Shown: positions 11,040 through 22,039 of the stretch, one piece after another
Numbering within the stretch: position 1 is the stretch's first letter
Layout of the letters: each line of letters begins with the position of its first letter
Source of the DNA: Triatoma infestans
Lineage: Eukaryota; Arthropoda; Insecta; Hemiptera; Reduviidae
DNA: 64,000 bases
NCBI GenBank assembly: GCA_011037195.1
Contig: JAAEAF010000666.1
Span: 124,001 to 188,000 of the forward strand
Direction of reading: 5' to 3'
The notes under the pieces: model-generated
Seen by the model: only the letters and a program-made list of their open reading frames with translations
The model's database searches: none
What the model was told of the DNA's origin: nothing
Translations under genes and position numbers: made by a program

Positions 11040-11470
11040 TGCCTCCCGACTACTCCCTTATTTTGGGGGGGGGCATTAACTTCTAAGGTTATTAGCGCCA
11101 CTCAGTTTGTTTCGTTCTCCACCCGGTCCGCACGGAGCTTGGATAACACATATTCAACCTTTGTGGCGTCCAGATCTCCCTTATTAATTTCCCTTTTTAT
11201 TTACTTTACACAACATCGTTTATTTATTCTTCTTCTTCTATATCTTTTCCTTTCTGCCGCCCCTAAAGTTTGGACCATTCATCACAATCTCGCAGCCACT
11301 TCCCGTCGGTTATCCCATGGTATATCCTTTTAGAAAAGGATCACGGATTCCTTACTCCCACTTCATCCTCAGTCTACCTCTCTGCCCCTCAATCTGGGTT
11401 TCATAGTTGTCCTGGCCGTGGCATGAGATTTTCGGCCGAATCATGTTCTCTTATCATTTAAGCCTAATTT
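11040..11470 (-). pseudogene. Possible decayed retroelement C-terminus
   Basis: On the minus strand, short runs resemble the C-terminal tail of insect LINE polyproteins: GQRGRLRMKWE near 11390, GKWLRDCDEWSKL near 11290 and DLDATKVEYVLSKLRADR near 11150. Stops and frameshifts separate them. No RT motif is left. The match rests on general resemblance, so the class is uncertain. Confidence 0.3.
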
Positions 11471-11769
11471 TGTCCATCACTTCTTCGGTTGACTTCAGAT
11501 TAAGTTTGGTTCTAATTTGGTGTTCCTAACTCTACCGGGTTTTTCTATCCACAAATTGCTTTAAATTGGGTCCCTAACTCTTGGCAACGGTCTTTTAAAA
11601 TAATATCATTCCCTTTTGTTGCATAATCTGACAATTACTTAGCAAATATCAATGATTAAAGAAGTTTACTTGCATTGTGTTAATACTCTTTCTCGTTAAT
11701 TGTCATGTTATAATTTTTAATAAACTTCGTTAGTTTGTATGTGACGTGACATATTTACTTTTTGAATAG

Positions 11770-11990
11770 GATGTGGATGGAAAGGAGTCTGTGAAATTTA
11801 TTTCAAGAGTAATACTTCTCATCAGAGACATTTTCCGTGGAAGCCTGCTTCATTTTGTGGTCATCGACCGGTTTCGGGCGTTCGCCCATCTTCAGGATGC
11901 GCTTTTCAGACAGTGTGCCAACACAGACTCTGCTGAAAATGTCTCTGATGCTTTCCAGCTCTGCGGAACCAACCACCACAACAAGTAATA
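11770..11990. repeat. Fold-back repeat (FB), copy with one truncated arm
   Basis: 11820-11916 matches the left arm of the complete hairpin at 53645-53741 (ATCAGAGACATTT, GTGGTCATCGACCGGTTTCG, GCCCATCTTCAGGATGCG, CAGACAGTGT). The right arm is reduced to its outer end, AATGTCTCTGATG at 11938-11950. The outer flank TTTCCAGCTCTGCGGAACC is also shared with the 53.9 kb copy, so it belongs to the element. Confidence 0.75.
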
Positions 11991-11994
11991 CTTC

Positions 11995-12840
11995 TTTTTT
12001 CAGATAATTTCACTCATAAATTCAACAGCCAACCAGGTTGTATATTTTCAAAGATTCCTGCAATGCGCGTCTATCATCAACTGCAAAGAGATAGTGAACT
12101 GTTTAATGAGTTTTTCACAAAGTGTTTTTCTATTTTATAAATTTAGTCTTTATTGTAATTTGTTCTTATTTAATATTCAATGATTTCAATATAATGTTTC
12201 CTTGTATGTCTGTAAGTCTGTACTGAGTGTATTTTTAGTGTAAATAATTTTGGATTCTAACTGAACCACACTCACTTGTATGGAGGTAATCCCCCAGACA
12301 AATTAAATACATAAAGAATATCTGTCTTATGAAACTATCACAATATTACAGTCAAAGAAAAATAAGTAAACGTGCAAACTGTTTAACTACATCCACCAAA
12401 TGATATAATAAAATAATTGTCTATGTCAAAAATACTATTGATTTAATAATAAAATTTCTATTGAAGTCGTGTGTTATAAATATTAATCTTAATAATTATT
12501 AAATTAGCAATTTGTAGGAATTAGTGTCTAAATTAAAATATTGATTACTCTTATAATGTTATACTATAGACATTTAAAATATGTAAATAATAATAATTAA
12601 TTTTAATAATGTAATTTTCAAAATTTTACAGTATTTATGATTAAATTATTTAGGCTCCTTCTATGCCGGTTGGGTTAACGGTTTAATAAGAGCGAAGGAA
12701 AACCATTGTTAGCTTTATCGTCAAAATTTTAACAAGCTATTTCTACTTATCCATGTATTAAGATGATTTCCTTTTCACATTGTTATTTCATTTTATCTCA
12801 TTTCATGTTATTATTGCAATTAGTGAAACTTTTAATATAT
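11995..12840. other. AT-rich non-coding stretch
   Basis: No gene or assignable repeat. Composition is strongly AT with many short A and T runs. Confidence 0.4.
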
Positions 12841-12844
12841 AATA

Positions 12845-13020
12845 ATCTTAAACTCTCTCTTATTGCTGCTATGGTGAAGTATTGCGCGATCTTTGGAATT
12901 TCCGAAATTGAGTTTTCACCAGAATTACATATGAGGCGGCTTCATTAGGAAAATATATATATATATATTTGTATGAACGAAATATCTGAAAAAACAGAAA
13001 ATTTCACAAGCTCAAACTTT
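12845..13020 (-). repeat. DR1 end fragment, reverse orientation
   Basis: CTCTCTTATTGCTGCTATGG, TTGCGCGATCTTTGGAATTT, GAAATTGAGTTTTCACC and AGAATTACATATGAGG match the reverse complement of the DR1 3' landmarks. A short TA run follows at 12953-12969, where other copies carry CA or TA microsatellites. Confidence 0.65.
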
Positions 13021-13164
13021 ATATTTCGTTAAAATACTACCCCCCTCTAAATGCACGCCAATACGCATATCAACCATGTAGGTCGACGAATGCCGCACTG
13101 GGTGACTAAGGTCAGAGGCTACTTTCAAAATCTCTGAAAGATAAAGAGATGGCGGCGACCACTT

Positions 13165-13680
13165 TTTTGACGTGAAGGGCACATTCAATAATGTCTCGCT
13201 CACCAACTCTCTCCAACGAAGAGGAGTACCAGTCGTGATATGTGACTGGGAAGAATCTGGGCTGGGACGTGTGGGGTTTCTGAGCAACAAGAAGGCGAAT
13301 GCCCTAGCGAGGGAAGGCTCGAAGGTCATGTTAATAGATCCTTCTGCGGTTTGTGCAGGAGCCTGATTCAAACTTCTATAAAAGGTTGGATAGAAGAAGA
13401 GCGTCTGCAATGGATGCAGGAAAAACTAGGAGACAATTCCCTAGATTAAGAAACACTTGCCTAACTTTACCAGGGACACTGAATCACAGCCAGAAAATTA
13501 TAAGATAACAGTGGCTCTACTAACGGGGCATCGTAGGCTGAATAGGCACATGCACCTACTACTATTTGCAGATAACACTTATGCCGAATCTGTAAGGCCG
13601 GAATACATTACCCAGCCTGATGAGGACCAGGTATATTCAGCTGGGAACCACCAACTCCAAAGCCGAGTTTCATGATGAAG
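13165..13680 (+). pseudogene. LINE remnant joining RT motif A to RNase H
   Basis: In one frame, FFDVKGTFNNVSL (RT motif A context) and LQRRGVPVVICDWEESGLG are followed directly by KKANALAREGSKVM, which matches the end of the RNase H domain of R1/LOA/I-type LINEs (compare GNERADRLAREGS in LINE-D). About 500 residues that normally separate these blocks are missing, so this is an internal deletion. After stops and a frame change, VALLTGHRRLNRHMHLL corresponds to the region before the C-terminal zinc-binding motif (compare VTGHTWVSSHLF in LINE-D). The fossil fades out near 13680. It is a different copy from LINE-D and on the opposite strand. Confidence 0.65.
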
Positions 13681-13689
13681 CCGCCTTCA

Positions 13690-14840
13690 GTTTTCCTGGG
13701 TTAGCTTAGGAGGGCGAAGCTGGAGGACGTGCTATAACTATAGGGGATCCACAGTAGACTTCGAGCAGGTCACGGTGGGACGAGGCTTTGCAACCTCTTC
13801 GTCGGAAACTCCCCTCAACCTTCCCTTTAGAGTACTAGTTCAGAATCTTGTACGGTCCCGTTAACCATAAAATGAATTCCAAATTTGAAGAAAGTCGCCT
13901 AACTGGAAATGCGATTTTACTGAAAAGGTACGATTTTCTCGAAAGGGATGACTAAAGGTCTTTCCTCGAACTCTCTATGTTCAGTATACATAAAAAAAAA
14001 AATCTATCATTTTTAATTGAAATACACTTGGCTTTCCCTTAGTTTGGCATTTAAGTAGAACGGCTGTGGGAGATAAGGAAAGTAAACTTTAGTAAGTATT
14101 TCGAGGACTAAGAGAAAGTCATGTGAGTACTTGTCACTCCACACTTACATGCAAAGCCTCAAAAAAATAAGAGGAAGTAAAAAGATTAGAAATGAACAGA
14201 TGAATGTATGACGGTGAATGTTTTGAAATAAATATACATACATACTTATATAAGTACGAGCTATAGAGGAGAGAGAGAGGATTAAAGGAGTACGATGGGA
14301 ATGAGACTGACCTAAAAAATATTTACGCAAAAAAAAAATCCATTACAAAAGAAGCAGCGACCCCTTGACCTGACTTCACTATGCATGCGCCAGTTATAAT
14401 TAACATTGGTCTTTTATTTTTACTGCGTAATGGAGGGAAACATAAATTTGTCTGCTATCCACTGCTGTTACTCTTAACATTAGAATTTATGCCTGATACA
14501 TTTATGTATGAAAGAAAAAAAAAGCGCGGGAAATAAATTTAAGTCGTATTAGCTTTATAAATTAATTGTCTAAAACCAAGTTCATGCATCTATATAAATG
14601 ATTTACATGAAATATTATCTAGAATTGAAATTTGTTCCAGTAATTTTGTTTGTTTGTTTTTTTCTCGCTATTGTAAGATAAATGATTACCTTCGTCTCAG
14701 ATATTTGAAACTAATTTTTTTTTTTTTTTATGGATACTCTCTTTAAGATATTTGGAGTCTGAAAATGATGTTTCTCAGATTTGAGTGTGTTTGGTTTGTG
14801 CGTGTTTTGTATGTGTGTGCGTGTGTATACAAACCACTTT
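13690..14840. other. Non-coding stretch, nothing recognised
   Basis: No credible gene. It has short A runs and one AG-rich patch (14264-14280). The first 150 bases may be untranslated tail of the LINE remnant. Confidence 0.35.
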
Positions 14841-14844
14841 TATG

Positions 14845-15260
14845 AATTTTTAATTCCACTTGCTGCTGTAAGAGGAAAGTTGCGATCTTGTTGAGTATAC
14901 CACTGGAAATATCTGTCCTCAGTTGTCCTGAAAACGAAAAAATGTGTTTTTAGCGAATACCCATATGGCTGTGAGTGCGTGTGCTTGTGTATTATATAAA
15001 CAAAACCAAAAATCTAAAGCCCTATCACTTTTTATGACGGATTGTTTGGCTTATATTTTTTAGGAAAATAGATTTCGGAAGGAACCCCAGGAAGCGGTAC
15101 CCTTAAATGGTTGAATGAAATGTATTGCTGGATTTTAAGTTTGTAGAATCAGTTAAGTTGAAAGTGTGGTGTTACAGAATTTTCTCCAAAAGCAGCACCA
15201 CTTTCAATTCATTTAAAGCATTTTTTTCTGGAAAAATTCTTTACAGCGGGATTCTCTGGA
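14845..15260 (-). repeat. DR1 copy, reverse orientation, degraded
   Basis: In reversed DR1 order: TGCTGCTGTAAGAGGAAAG, TTGCGATCTTG, TTTTTAGCGAATACCCA, a GT-rich patch (14970-14992) in the microsatellite position, ATATAAACAAAA, then TTTTTCTGGAAAAATTC further right. Several spacers are lost. Confidence 0.5.
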
Positions 15261-15261
15261 A

Positions 15262-15978
15262 TGTTTGAATTAGGATGACTTTAAACTGCCATTGTAAGTT
15301 TTCCTAAGAGCTTACGAAAACGTTCTTTGGATCTAATAAACTTGTTACACACGCAAGAAAAGTTTAATAAAACTTTGAATAGTCTATTTTCCAGGGATTA
15401 AAAAGTAGCAAATCTTAATCTGGTTTTTATGTAGGTTGTATTGGTTGTTGAATAAATTTAGAGAAATTGGAAAAATGGACAATGTAGGTATCAAGTCTGG
15501 AATATTCAAGATCATCTCTTATCAATATATTGGTGGAAAGTAATCAATTCTATCTTTGTAGTCTGGTATATCTTGCGCTCTTAGGTTGTCAAATTTTAAT
15601 GAGTGAGTGTTAAATGTGATGTCAAGGTATGATGGCTGGGAAAATAATAAGTTGGCCGACAATCTGGCAGGGAATCTTTCAAAAACCTCTTTCCTGGTGT
15701 TGGAAGCCTTTTGTGGTGATAAGCAACTAGGCTGAGTTTTATAAATGAGGAGGAAAGTATCAGAACGTTGAACTGGAGAAACCACCCAAGATGGCGGCAG
15801 ACCAAGTGACTTGTGAGTAGCTAAGATACTAACAAGATCTGAGGTGCGTTACAATCTGGATTTTGTTACACGGCATTATAGGCTCCTGAGGGTCCAGTCC
15901 AATCCCCTGCAAATCCTATGGATTGCGAACTATCATCCAGTGAAGGTTAGAAGCCTAGCTACGAATTGTTTGCTGGAG
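15262..15978. other. Non-coding stretch, nothing recognised
   Basis: Two overlapping short minus-strand frames (15522-15805) show no family resemblance and no supporting signals. Confidence 0.35.
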
Positions 15979-15989
15979 GAAAACATAAT
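15979..15989. repeat. Target-site duplication, left copy, of SINE-2
   Basis: GAAAACATAAT, one mismatch from 16195-16205. Confidence 0.7.
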
Positions 15990-16194
15990 TTTTTTTTTTA
16001 ATTTAAGGCGCGTCAACATCTATGGTCATTGGCACCCGGAGCCTTGTCAGTGCACTGCTGTGGACAGTGTTCTCTCGTTACAGACAACACTGCCCACACC
16101 AGACAGTGAGCTGTAGGTACTCCTAGAAAGAGAAAATCTAAGGGCAGCACAGCTGGGAGTCCAGTACGCTAACCACTTAGCTATTCCCTTCCCT
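15990..16194 (-). mobile_element. tRNA-derived SINE (SINE-2) with target duplications
   Basis: On the minus strand the head, near 16190, has the tRNA-like segment CTAAGTGGTTAGCGTACTGG and ACTCCCAGCTG. The body runs to an A-rich tail at 15990-16004. Flanking copies of GARAACATAAT at 15979-15989 and 16195-16205 differ at one position, giving an 11 bp target-site duplication. The B box is eroded. The body differs from SINE-1, so this is a second family. A plus-strand frame crossing it is not coding. Confidence 0.75.
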
Positions 16195-16205
16195 GAGAAC
16201 ATAAT
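16195..16205. repeat. Target-site duplication, right copy, of SINE-2
   Basis: GAGAACATAAT, one mismatch from 15979-15989. Confidence 0.7.
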
Positions 16206-16349
16206 CCTCCTTAGTATCTTCCCAACTGATGAAATTCCTTAGAGAACTAGATCTGAAATGCTTTCTTTAAACTAAGAACCCTAAAATGCTTTTATAGCTC
16301 AAATCTCGACAATTTCTATAACTAATATGCTACAATAATGGCCGCATAC

Positions 16350-16524
16350 TGTTAACGCCGGTAGTTCACGTTCCCAGAAACTTATTTGAAGCTGTTGTAA
16401 TGGAATAAACAAGTCATGTGTTCTCCACAATAGCGCTGACACATGACACTCGAAGTTGCCGACCCATCACTTGCCGCACAACGCGCAACGGTTGCCTTAC
16501 ATCTCTGTCTCGCGTACCTTAACA
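16350..16524 (+). mobile_element. Possible solo LTR, 175 bp
   Basis: Begins TGTTAACG and ends CCTTAACA, giving the TG...CA boundaries and short inverted ends typical of LTRs. It contains AATAAA (plus strand, near 16406) and a hairpin, GTCATGTGT paired with ACACATGAC. It is less AT-rich than its surroundings. Flanking tetranucleotides are ATAC (16346-16349) and ATAT (16525-16528), which could be a 4 bp target duplication with one change, as in Ty3/gypsy elements. No second copy or internal region is in this window, so the call rests on structure only. Confidence 0.4.
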
Positions 16525-17690
16525 ATATGGACGAACAAGTTTCTTAGCACCATGCTCCTACCAAACTGGTTAGAATTTGATACAACTATGCAAAATTCGA
16601 AGCTTGAATGAGACCACAAACAAATTCAAGAGCCTGAATCAAGTTTATGATAAAGATTCAAGATGCCTCAAGAAGTATTAAACAAGCAACAAACTTCCGA
16701 GAATAATCAACTAGTAACAAGAAGGACTTTTAATGAGGACGTCCTTTTGCAAGCCAGAAATTTCTTAAGCTTTAGAACAAGCGAGAGTTACACGCTATTA
16801 ACGTCGCTCGTCTGTTGGGGAGCTACGCCCTAACTCAGTTAAACTGTAAAAAATAATTTGTGAATACAAGTTCAGTGTATATCTAATTACATCAACGTCA
16901 CCATTATTTTCAGACCATGATCCTCCTAGTACCTGTCTATTAAATCAGCTTGGATTTTAAATTGTAGTTGAAACCTGGTCGTTAATGTGAGGAAATCTCT
17001 TACATAACAAGTTCATAAATTCTTTTGACAAAGAAATTGCAAATATAGCATGGATTTTCTAATAGTACAAAGTCCGAGCTTCAACCTTTTTGACTAAAGT
17101 AACCTTTACAACAACTGAATCGCTAAATAACTTGTGATCTTCTTGAAGATTGAAGGTCTCACGGCCTTTCTTGTACCGTTGGACGAGAAAAAGTTCCACT
17201 GCTCAAAATCTTCATATTCTATACTCCGACTTCGTCTAATAGTTCTTTTGTTTAAAGTATTTGCTATGAAATACAGATAAATGAATAGATATAAATATTT
17301 ATTCATTTATATATTTTTTGAAGACTGAATTTCATTATGTAAAGTAAGCACCAACATGACAAGTTATTGCGAGCGCCATAGTATACAGTAGAATTATGGG
17401 GCATTTATTTAAATAAATACATTACCATACAAGCAAAAGAACAATGTTCATTGTATGCATCTACATGTCCAGTTTTCTTGTTACTATGTCTAGAAACTAA
17501 AATATTAGAAATATTTACGAGGAGGGCCGTAGTGAGCTTCCCAAGATTCTCATATCTGGAATTCATATTTAGGCTGGAGGAGATAACAGTTTTGTTAGAT
17601 TATGATCAGATAAGGACATAAAATGGATTGATTTGCTGATATAAACCCTTCTCTTGTTGTTGAGCACCGTGTGGCAGTAAACAATTAGGT
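16525..17690. other. Non-coding stretch, nothing recognised
   Basis: No gene found. Only short frames on both strands. Confidence 0.35.
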
Positions 17691-17693
17691 ATA

Positions 17694-18600
17694 AAACAGT
17701 CACACGACTTGCTCTTACCACAATAATATAATATAATAAAAAATGTTTTTTTTTAATTGTTATTTAAACGTTGAATTGGCGATAAAAAAATGAATTCTCC
17801 AAAAATCAGTTTTTCCGGACAAACCGTTTCAATACAAGTTATAGAATTGTATTTGTGCAGTTTAATAGAAAGTCGTTGCAGCCGTTTTCGAGAAAAATTA
17901 AAAAAACTAAAAAGCCTATTCTAAATAAATCGATTTTCTTCAAATTTGGAATTGTATTAATGCTCCTATATATTAATATTATGTAAGTGGTAAAACCATA
18001 CATTGCACTGAATTGGGACTTCAGAGGACATTGTAGATAGTACTATATAAGTTGGGAGATTTTTCGAGGACATTGAGAAAAACTAAAAAAACTATACAAT
18101 AAAGTAGCACAATCGATTGATAGATTTTGCCTGAAATTTTCGTGTCAGATACAATGGTTATTGTTGATGGTTTCTATCGGGATATCATTTTGACCTTGCT
18201 GTGATATTTCGTTTTTGAACCATTCGCTAAAAACATTTTGTTAGTATTCGTTGTAATAGGAAGTAATTACTGTAATAAAGAATGTTAAAAATAAAATACC
18301 ATAACAATATACACATTTATTGTCTAATAACATAACACATTCTCACACATAACCTGCTCCTATCATCACTAAATTCTGAATCTTCGTAAAAGAGAACAGC
18401 CCTGTACAGTTATTCGCCAACAGACGGACCTCAAAAAAGGTATTTCCGGTAGAAACCCAATTTCGAAAATTTGATATGTTCATAATACTTTCTCTTACTC
18501 CCAGTTGCTACTATATTCTAAAATTTTATTTAATTTTACATAAAATATTAGAATATAGTAGTAAGAGAAAATAAGAAGTTACTAATCTGACTTGAACACT
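17694..18600 (+). repeat. DR1 copy, forward
   Basis: Terminal signature remnant CACACGACTTGCTCTTACC (17701-17719). Landmarks follow in order: CCAAAAATCAGTTTTTCCGG, GTCGTTGCAGCCGTTTTCG, AATCGATTTTCTTCAAATTT, GGTAAAACCATA, TTTTCGAGGACATTGAG, ATTTCGTTTTTGAACC and CATTCGCTAAAAACATTTTG without a CA microsatellite. Near 18430 there is CTCAAAAAAGGTATTTCCGG. This copy shows the two-module organisation. Confidence 0.75.
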
Positions 18601-20074
18601 TAATAATTAATGTTGTGAGCAACTGTTTAAATTTCTCTGGCCTGGAACAGAGCTCAAATCTTGGAGGGTTTTAATACGTATTTAAGTAGTAGGACGCGTT
18701 GGTGAGGTCACATGTTAATGAGTGGATTAGGGCGGTTCAGAGAGGATGGAAAATGTCTTGAAGAGAATACACTTAACATCAGTTACCTAAAAAAATTGCC
18801 TGCTGTGCAGGGACTAATTATTCATCAACAGAAAATGACAATGAAGAATGATGTAACTTGACCTTATCTTTATTATATTTATCTTGATTAATAATCTTTT
18901 TTCTTTGTTTTTTTTAATAATAGTAAGCAAATAATTAGAAGATTTAAAAAACAGATCAAAATAATTAGAAACGCAAAATTGCAGAAACATAAAACTTTAT
19001 CTGTTTTTCGTTTAGGAATACCGCAAGTAATCCGGCAAGAAAGTTTCTATAGAACTGTCACAACAGTTCTGACAATCCTGACAGTGGAAACTAGGAATTT
19101 ATTGATTTTTTTTCGTATGTTCTTGGGATTTTCTTGAAAGCGGTCCAACGATAATCTTTAAACCTGGAATAATGCTTTGCAGGTAAAATTGATTTTTGTA
19201 TGATTCTGTTCAATCAATTTTTTCTCATCAGCTTTCAAGGTAATACGACACTGAAGATGCTGATTGTACTATGGGCGGTTTCTAGCAAGCTAGTCACGCA
19301 ATCTCATCCCGGAAACTGGCTGCGGAAACCAAGATTTCACACAAAATACGTTTGTAGCTATTCTATTCAGGAGAGTGAAATGACAGAGAGAGAGAAAATG
19401 ATTGTTATGTTGGCCCTCCTGCTTAGTGCTACACTCTTGCACCATTCATACGGAACTGCCAGGATATAGTGGAAGATACTTTGCATTTCCTAGTACGAGA
19501 GAAAGAGGATAACTGTCATGATTACAGAACACTGCTTCCTATGCAAACACACACAATGTGGCTCGAAAAGACGATTCTGGGAATATTGAGCATTATACCA
19601 ATCCTTATGGATGGTTCCTAATGTCTTGAGCTCGGCTAGTGAACCGAACCAGGACTCAAATTTACCTTTCACCCCAATCCTAGCGGTGATAATTGATAGA
19701 GTGATAATGATATTGCACACCATGGGCCTATCTTCTGGCCTTCTATTTACTTAGAAAGGCCAGATTAGATTAGATGTTGATTGGAAGCATATTCGACGAA
19801 AGACTTTTAATATTCTTTTTAATTTTCCGAAATGCGATGTTTGCCAAACATATGAACAGTGGTTTTTACATCCTCATATTCATATATATAAAACTCATTT
19901 ATCACGAAGTTAAACATGTTTATTGTACATTAATGATGTCACTCGACTGGGTCATCTTTAGTCAAGATGACATTCACTAAGATGACAAGTTGTCATATCT
20001 CTCAGCAACATCAGGAACAACGTATACCAGTATATTCAATCTGGTTGGACAGCCAGCCGAGAGTTAGATAGAAT
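18601..20074. other. Non-coding stretch with one short signal-peptide-like frame
   Basis: No gene is established. A short frame described separately at 19398-19469 is the only protein-like feature. Confidence 0.35.
19398..19469 (+). CDS. Short frame resembling a secretory signal peptide (doubtful)
   Basis: From an ATG at 19398 the frame reads MIVMLALLLSATLLHHSYG and stops four codons later. It has an uninterrupted hydrophobic core with a small-residue end, as in secretory signal peptides. A longer frame starts upstream at 19200 without added resemblance. If it were a first exon, a splice donor would be needed; none is obvious before the stop, and no mature domain is recognisable downstream. 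It may be chance. Confidence 0.12.
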   Translation: MIVMLALLLSATLLHHSYGTARI

Positions 20075-20225
20075 TGGAAGCTGTAGCCTAGTCTAGTAGA
20101 CCAAATGGTTGAACACTTGCACAATAGCAAGTCAGTGTAGTGGGTTACAGGTGATAAATCTCCTACGTTTAAACGTGGATAGCATCAAAGCCATACTCAC
20201 TTAACCACTAAACCCACTTCACTTT
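20075..20225. repeat. Possible tRNA-like SINE relic
   Basis: GTTTAGTGGTTAAGTGAG on the minus strand (near 20195-20215) resembles a tRNA A box region. On the plus strand, CCAAATGGTTGAACACTTGC followed by GGGTTACAGGTGATAAATC also has a tRNA-like layout. Orientation is ambiguous, no clean target duplication was found, and the segment may be a decayed SINE. Confidence 0.25.
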
Positions 20226-20438
20226 CTCTACATGTTTCAAGATAAATGAAATATTGCAGACGGCATTGTAGGAATGCAGGAGGACTATTTTCTGGACAGA
20301 AATAAAATTAAAAAAGGTTCCTTTATCATTCTGCACCAAACGTTTATCTTTTCCTGTTGGAATGGCTTCTATTATACAGATACAACAATAAGATGATCAT
20401 CTAACTCAGTTGATCATCTAAAACAAAAAATAAAAATC

Positions 20439-21130
20439 CTAGTGTGAAACACTCACACGACTTTCTCTTACTGCACGACTTTCTGTTTACTTGGATTTAA
20501 GTTTCAAAATTTTCTTCAAACTTATAATTTTTACTACATGTTTAATTGTCTCTTTAATTTTATGTCAAATGGGAGAATCTGAATTTATTAAAATAACTTC
20601 TTTACACTCCCAATGACAGTGATAAGCGCTGTATTCATAAATAATATACCTAATTTAAAGAAATGCCTTGGTGTTTTTATGGGGAAAACGCAGAAAACTG
20701 AAAAGTAAAAACGCACCGATCCGGCCAACCGATTTTCTTCAAACACGGAATTTTGGCAACATATTTAATTCTAATTATTATTTAGATGATAGAATTGTAT
20801 ATAAACCGAAATAACACCTTATTAAGAAACCGAGATAAATGTTTAAAAACAATGCCAAAAATAAAAAGAAAAATTCAGAAATGTGGTATTTCCGGTTGAT
20901 GGATTTTATGCCGACCATGTCAGATGAGTTAATAGGACCTAATTAGAATACCAAGTTTACCTTCCTGCGATTTTTCGTTTTGGGAATATTTTTGAACTTA
21001 CATAATGACCATTCGCAAAAAACAATTGTTTCGTACTCAGTGTACCTCCAAACATGTATTTCTAGTCAAAACTCAATTTCAAAAATATGACTAGAAGTAA
21101 GAGTATGTAAAAAGATACAGATTATTCACT
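20439..21130 (+). repeat. DR1 copy, forward half of a facing pair
   Basis: A well-preserved terminal signature, CTAGTGTGAAACACTCACAC then GACTTTCTCTTACTGC (20439-20474), contains the hairpin GTGTGA...TCACAC. Internal landmarks follow: TTTTCTTCAAACTTA, AACCGATTTTCTTCAAACA, GGTATTTCCGGTTGATGG, GCGATTTTTCGTTTTGGG and ACCATTCGCAAAAAACA. It meets a reverse copy near 21130. Confidence 0.8.
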
Positions 21131-21134
21131 AAAA

Positions 21135-22038
21135 ACAATTTCTTCTTTTTCTTACTGCTATAAGAGTAAGTATTGCAACGTGTTGAATTTTCGTTATCGA
21201 GTTTTCACCGAAAGTACACGTTTCGAGGTCCTCTGAGCCCAGAAAGGTAGTTTTTAGAAAATGTTCTGTATTTGTGTGTGTGCGTGTGCGTGTGTGTGTG
21301 CATATATTGAACACATAACTCAAAAACGAAAAATCGTAGCGAGTTTAAAGTTTACATACAGTTTGGGTATCATCATGGGAACCGACAAGAAGTTACCTGT
21401 CAAAATTCCTCAAGCGGAATTACCACTTTACTGAGTTGGATTATTCAGTTTTTAGTTTTTCTTTAAAATGGCTTCAACGATTTTCTTTAAACTTGCTACA
21501 TACACTAACTGCAATGTGTGTAAAGAGCTTCAACTTTTGTTTCTAACATTTTGTCCAGGAAAATTTATTTAAGAGGTTTTTTGGGAGAGTGGTGGGGGTT
21601 ATGCTTTTCTCTAAATTGCTATATTAGTTTTTAATACAATTCTATAACATTAATTGTAATTAAATATGTTTTTAAAAAATTAGAGTATGAAGAAAATCGA
21701 TATATCGGAAATACGTTTATACTGAACAGTTTGTTCAGTTTTCAGCGATTTTCTCCATTAAAACAATGCAGAGTTCATCGAATTTGGTGAACTAACTATC
21801 ACTTTAGAGACCTATCACTTCTATTTGAAACTTGTTTCCGAGAAAGTTCATTTTAAGAAGCTGCGATAGATGGGAAAGTTATGATTCTCTCAAAAAGGTT
21901 ATTTTATTTTATTTAGTCTCACATTGATATAAAATTGAAAACAAGTGAACATTTGCAAAAAAACATAAAATTCAAATAAAATTCGTAAACTCTGTAAACT
22001 GCAGTAAGAGAAAGCATGAGTGTTTCATTTCAGATTTT
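21135..22038 (-). repeat. DR1 copy, reverse half of a facing pair, with GT microsatellite
   Basis: The outer end GCAGTAAGAGAAAGCATGAG then TGTTTCATTTCAGATTTT (22001-22038) is the reversed terminal signature. Inward it carries two internal modules: TTCTATTTGAAACTTGTTTC at 21809-21828, GATTTTCTCCATT near 21755, TTTTGTTTCTAACATTTTG near 21535 and GATTTTCTTTAAACTTG near 21480. It ends with a GT run (21275-21300), GTTTCGAGGTCCTCTGAG and TATAAGAGTAAGTATTGCAA. A short minus-strand frame at 21129-21323 is repeat sequence. Confidence 0.8.
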
Positions 22039-22039
22039 G

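Noticed and set aside
15844..16116. 90-codon plus-strand frame
   Set aside because: Its second half reads through the minus-strand SINE-2 and its A-rich tail.
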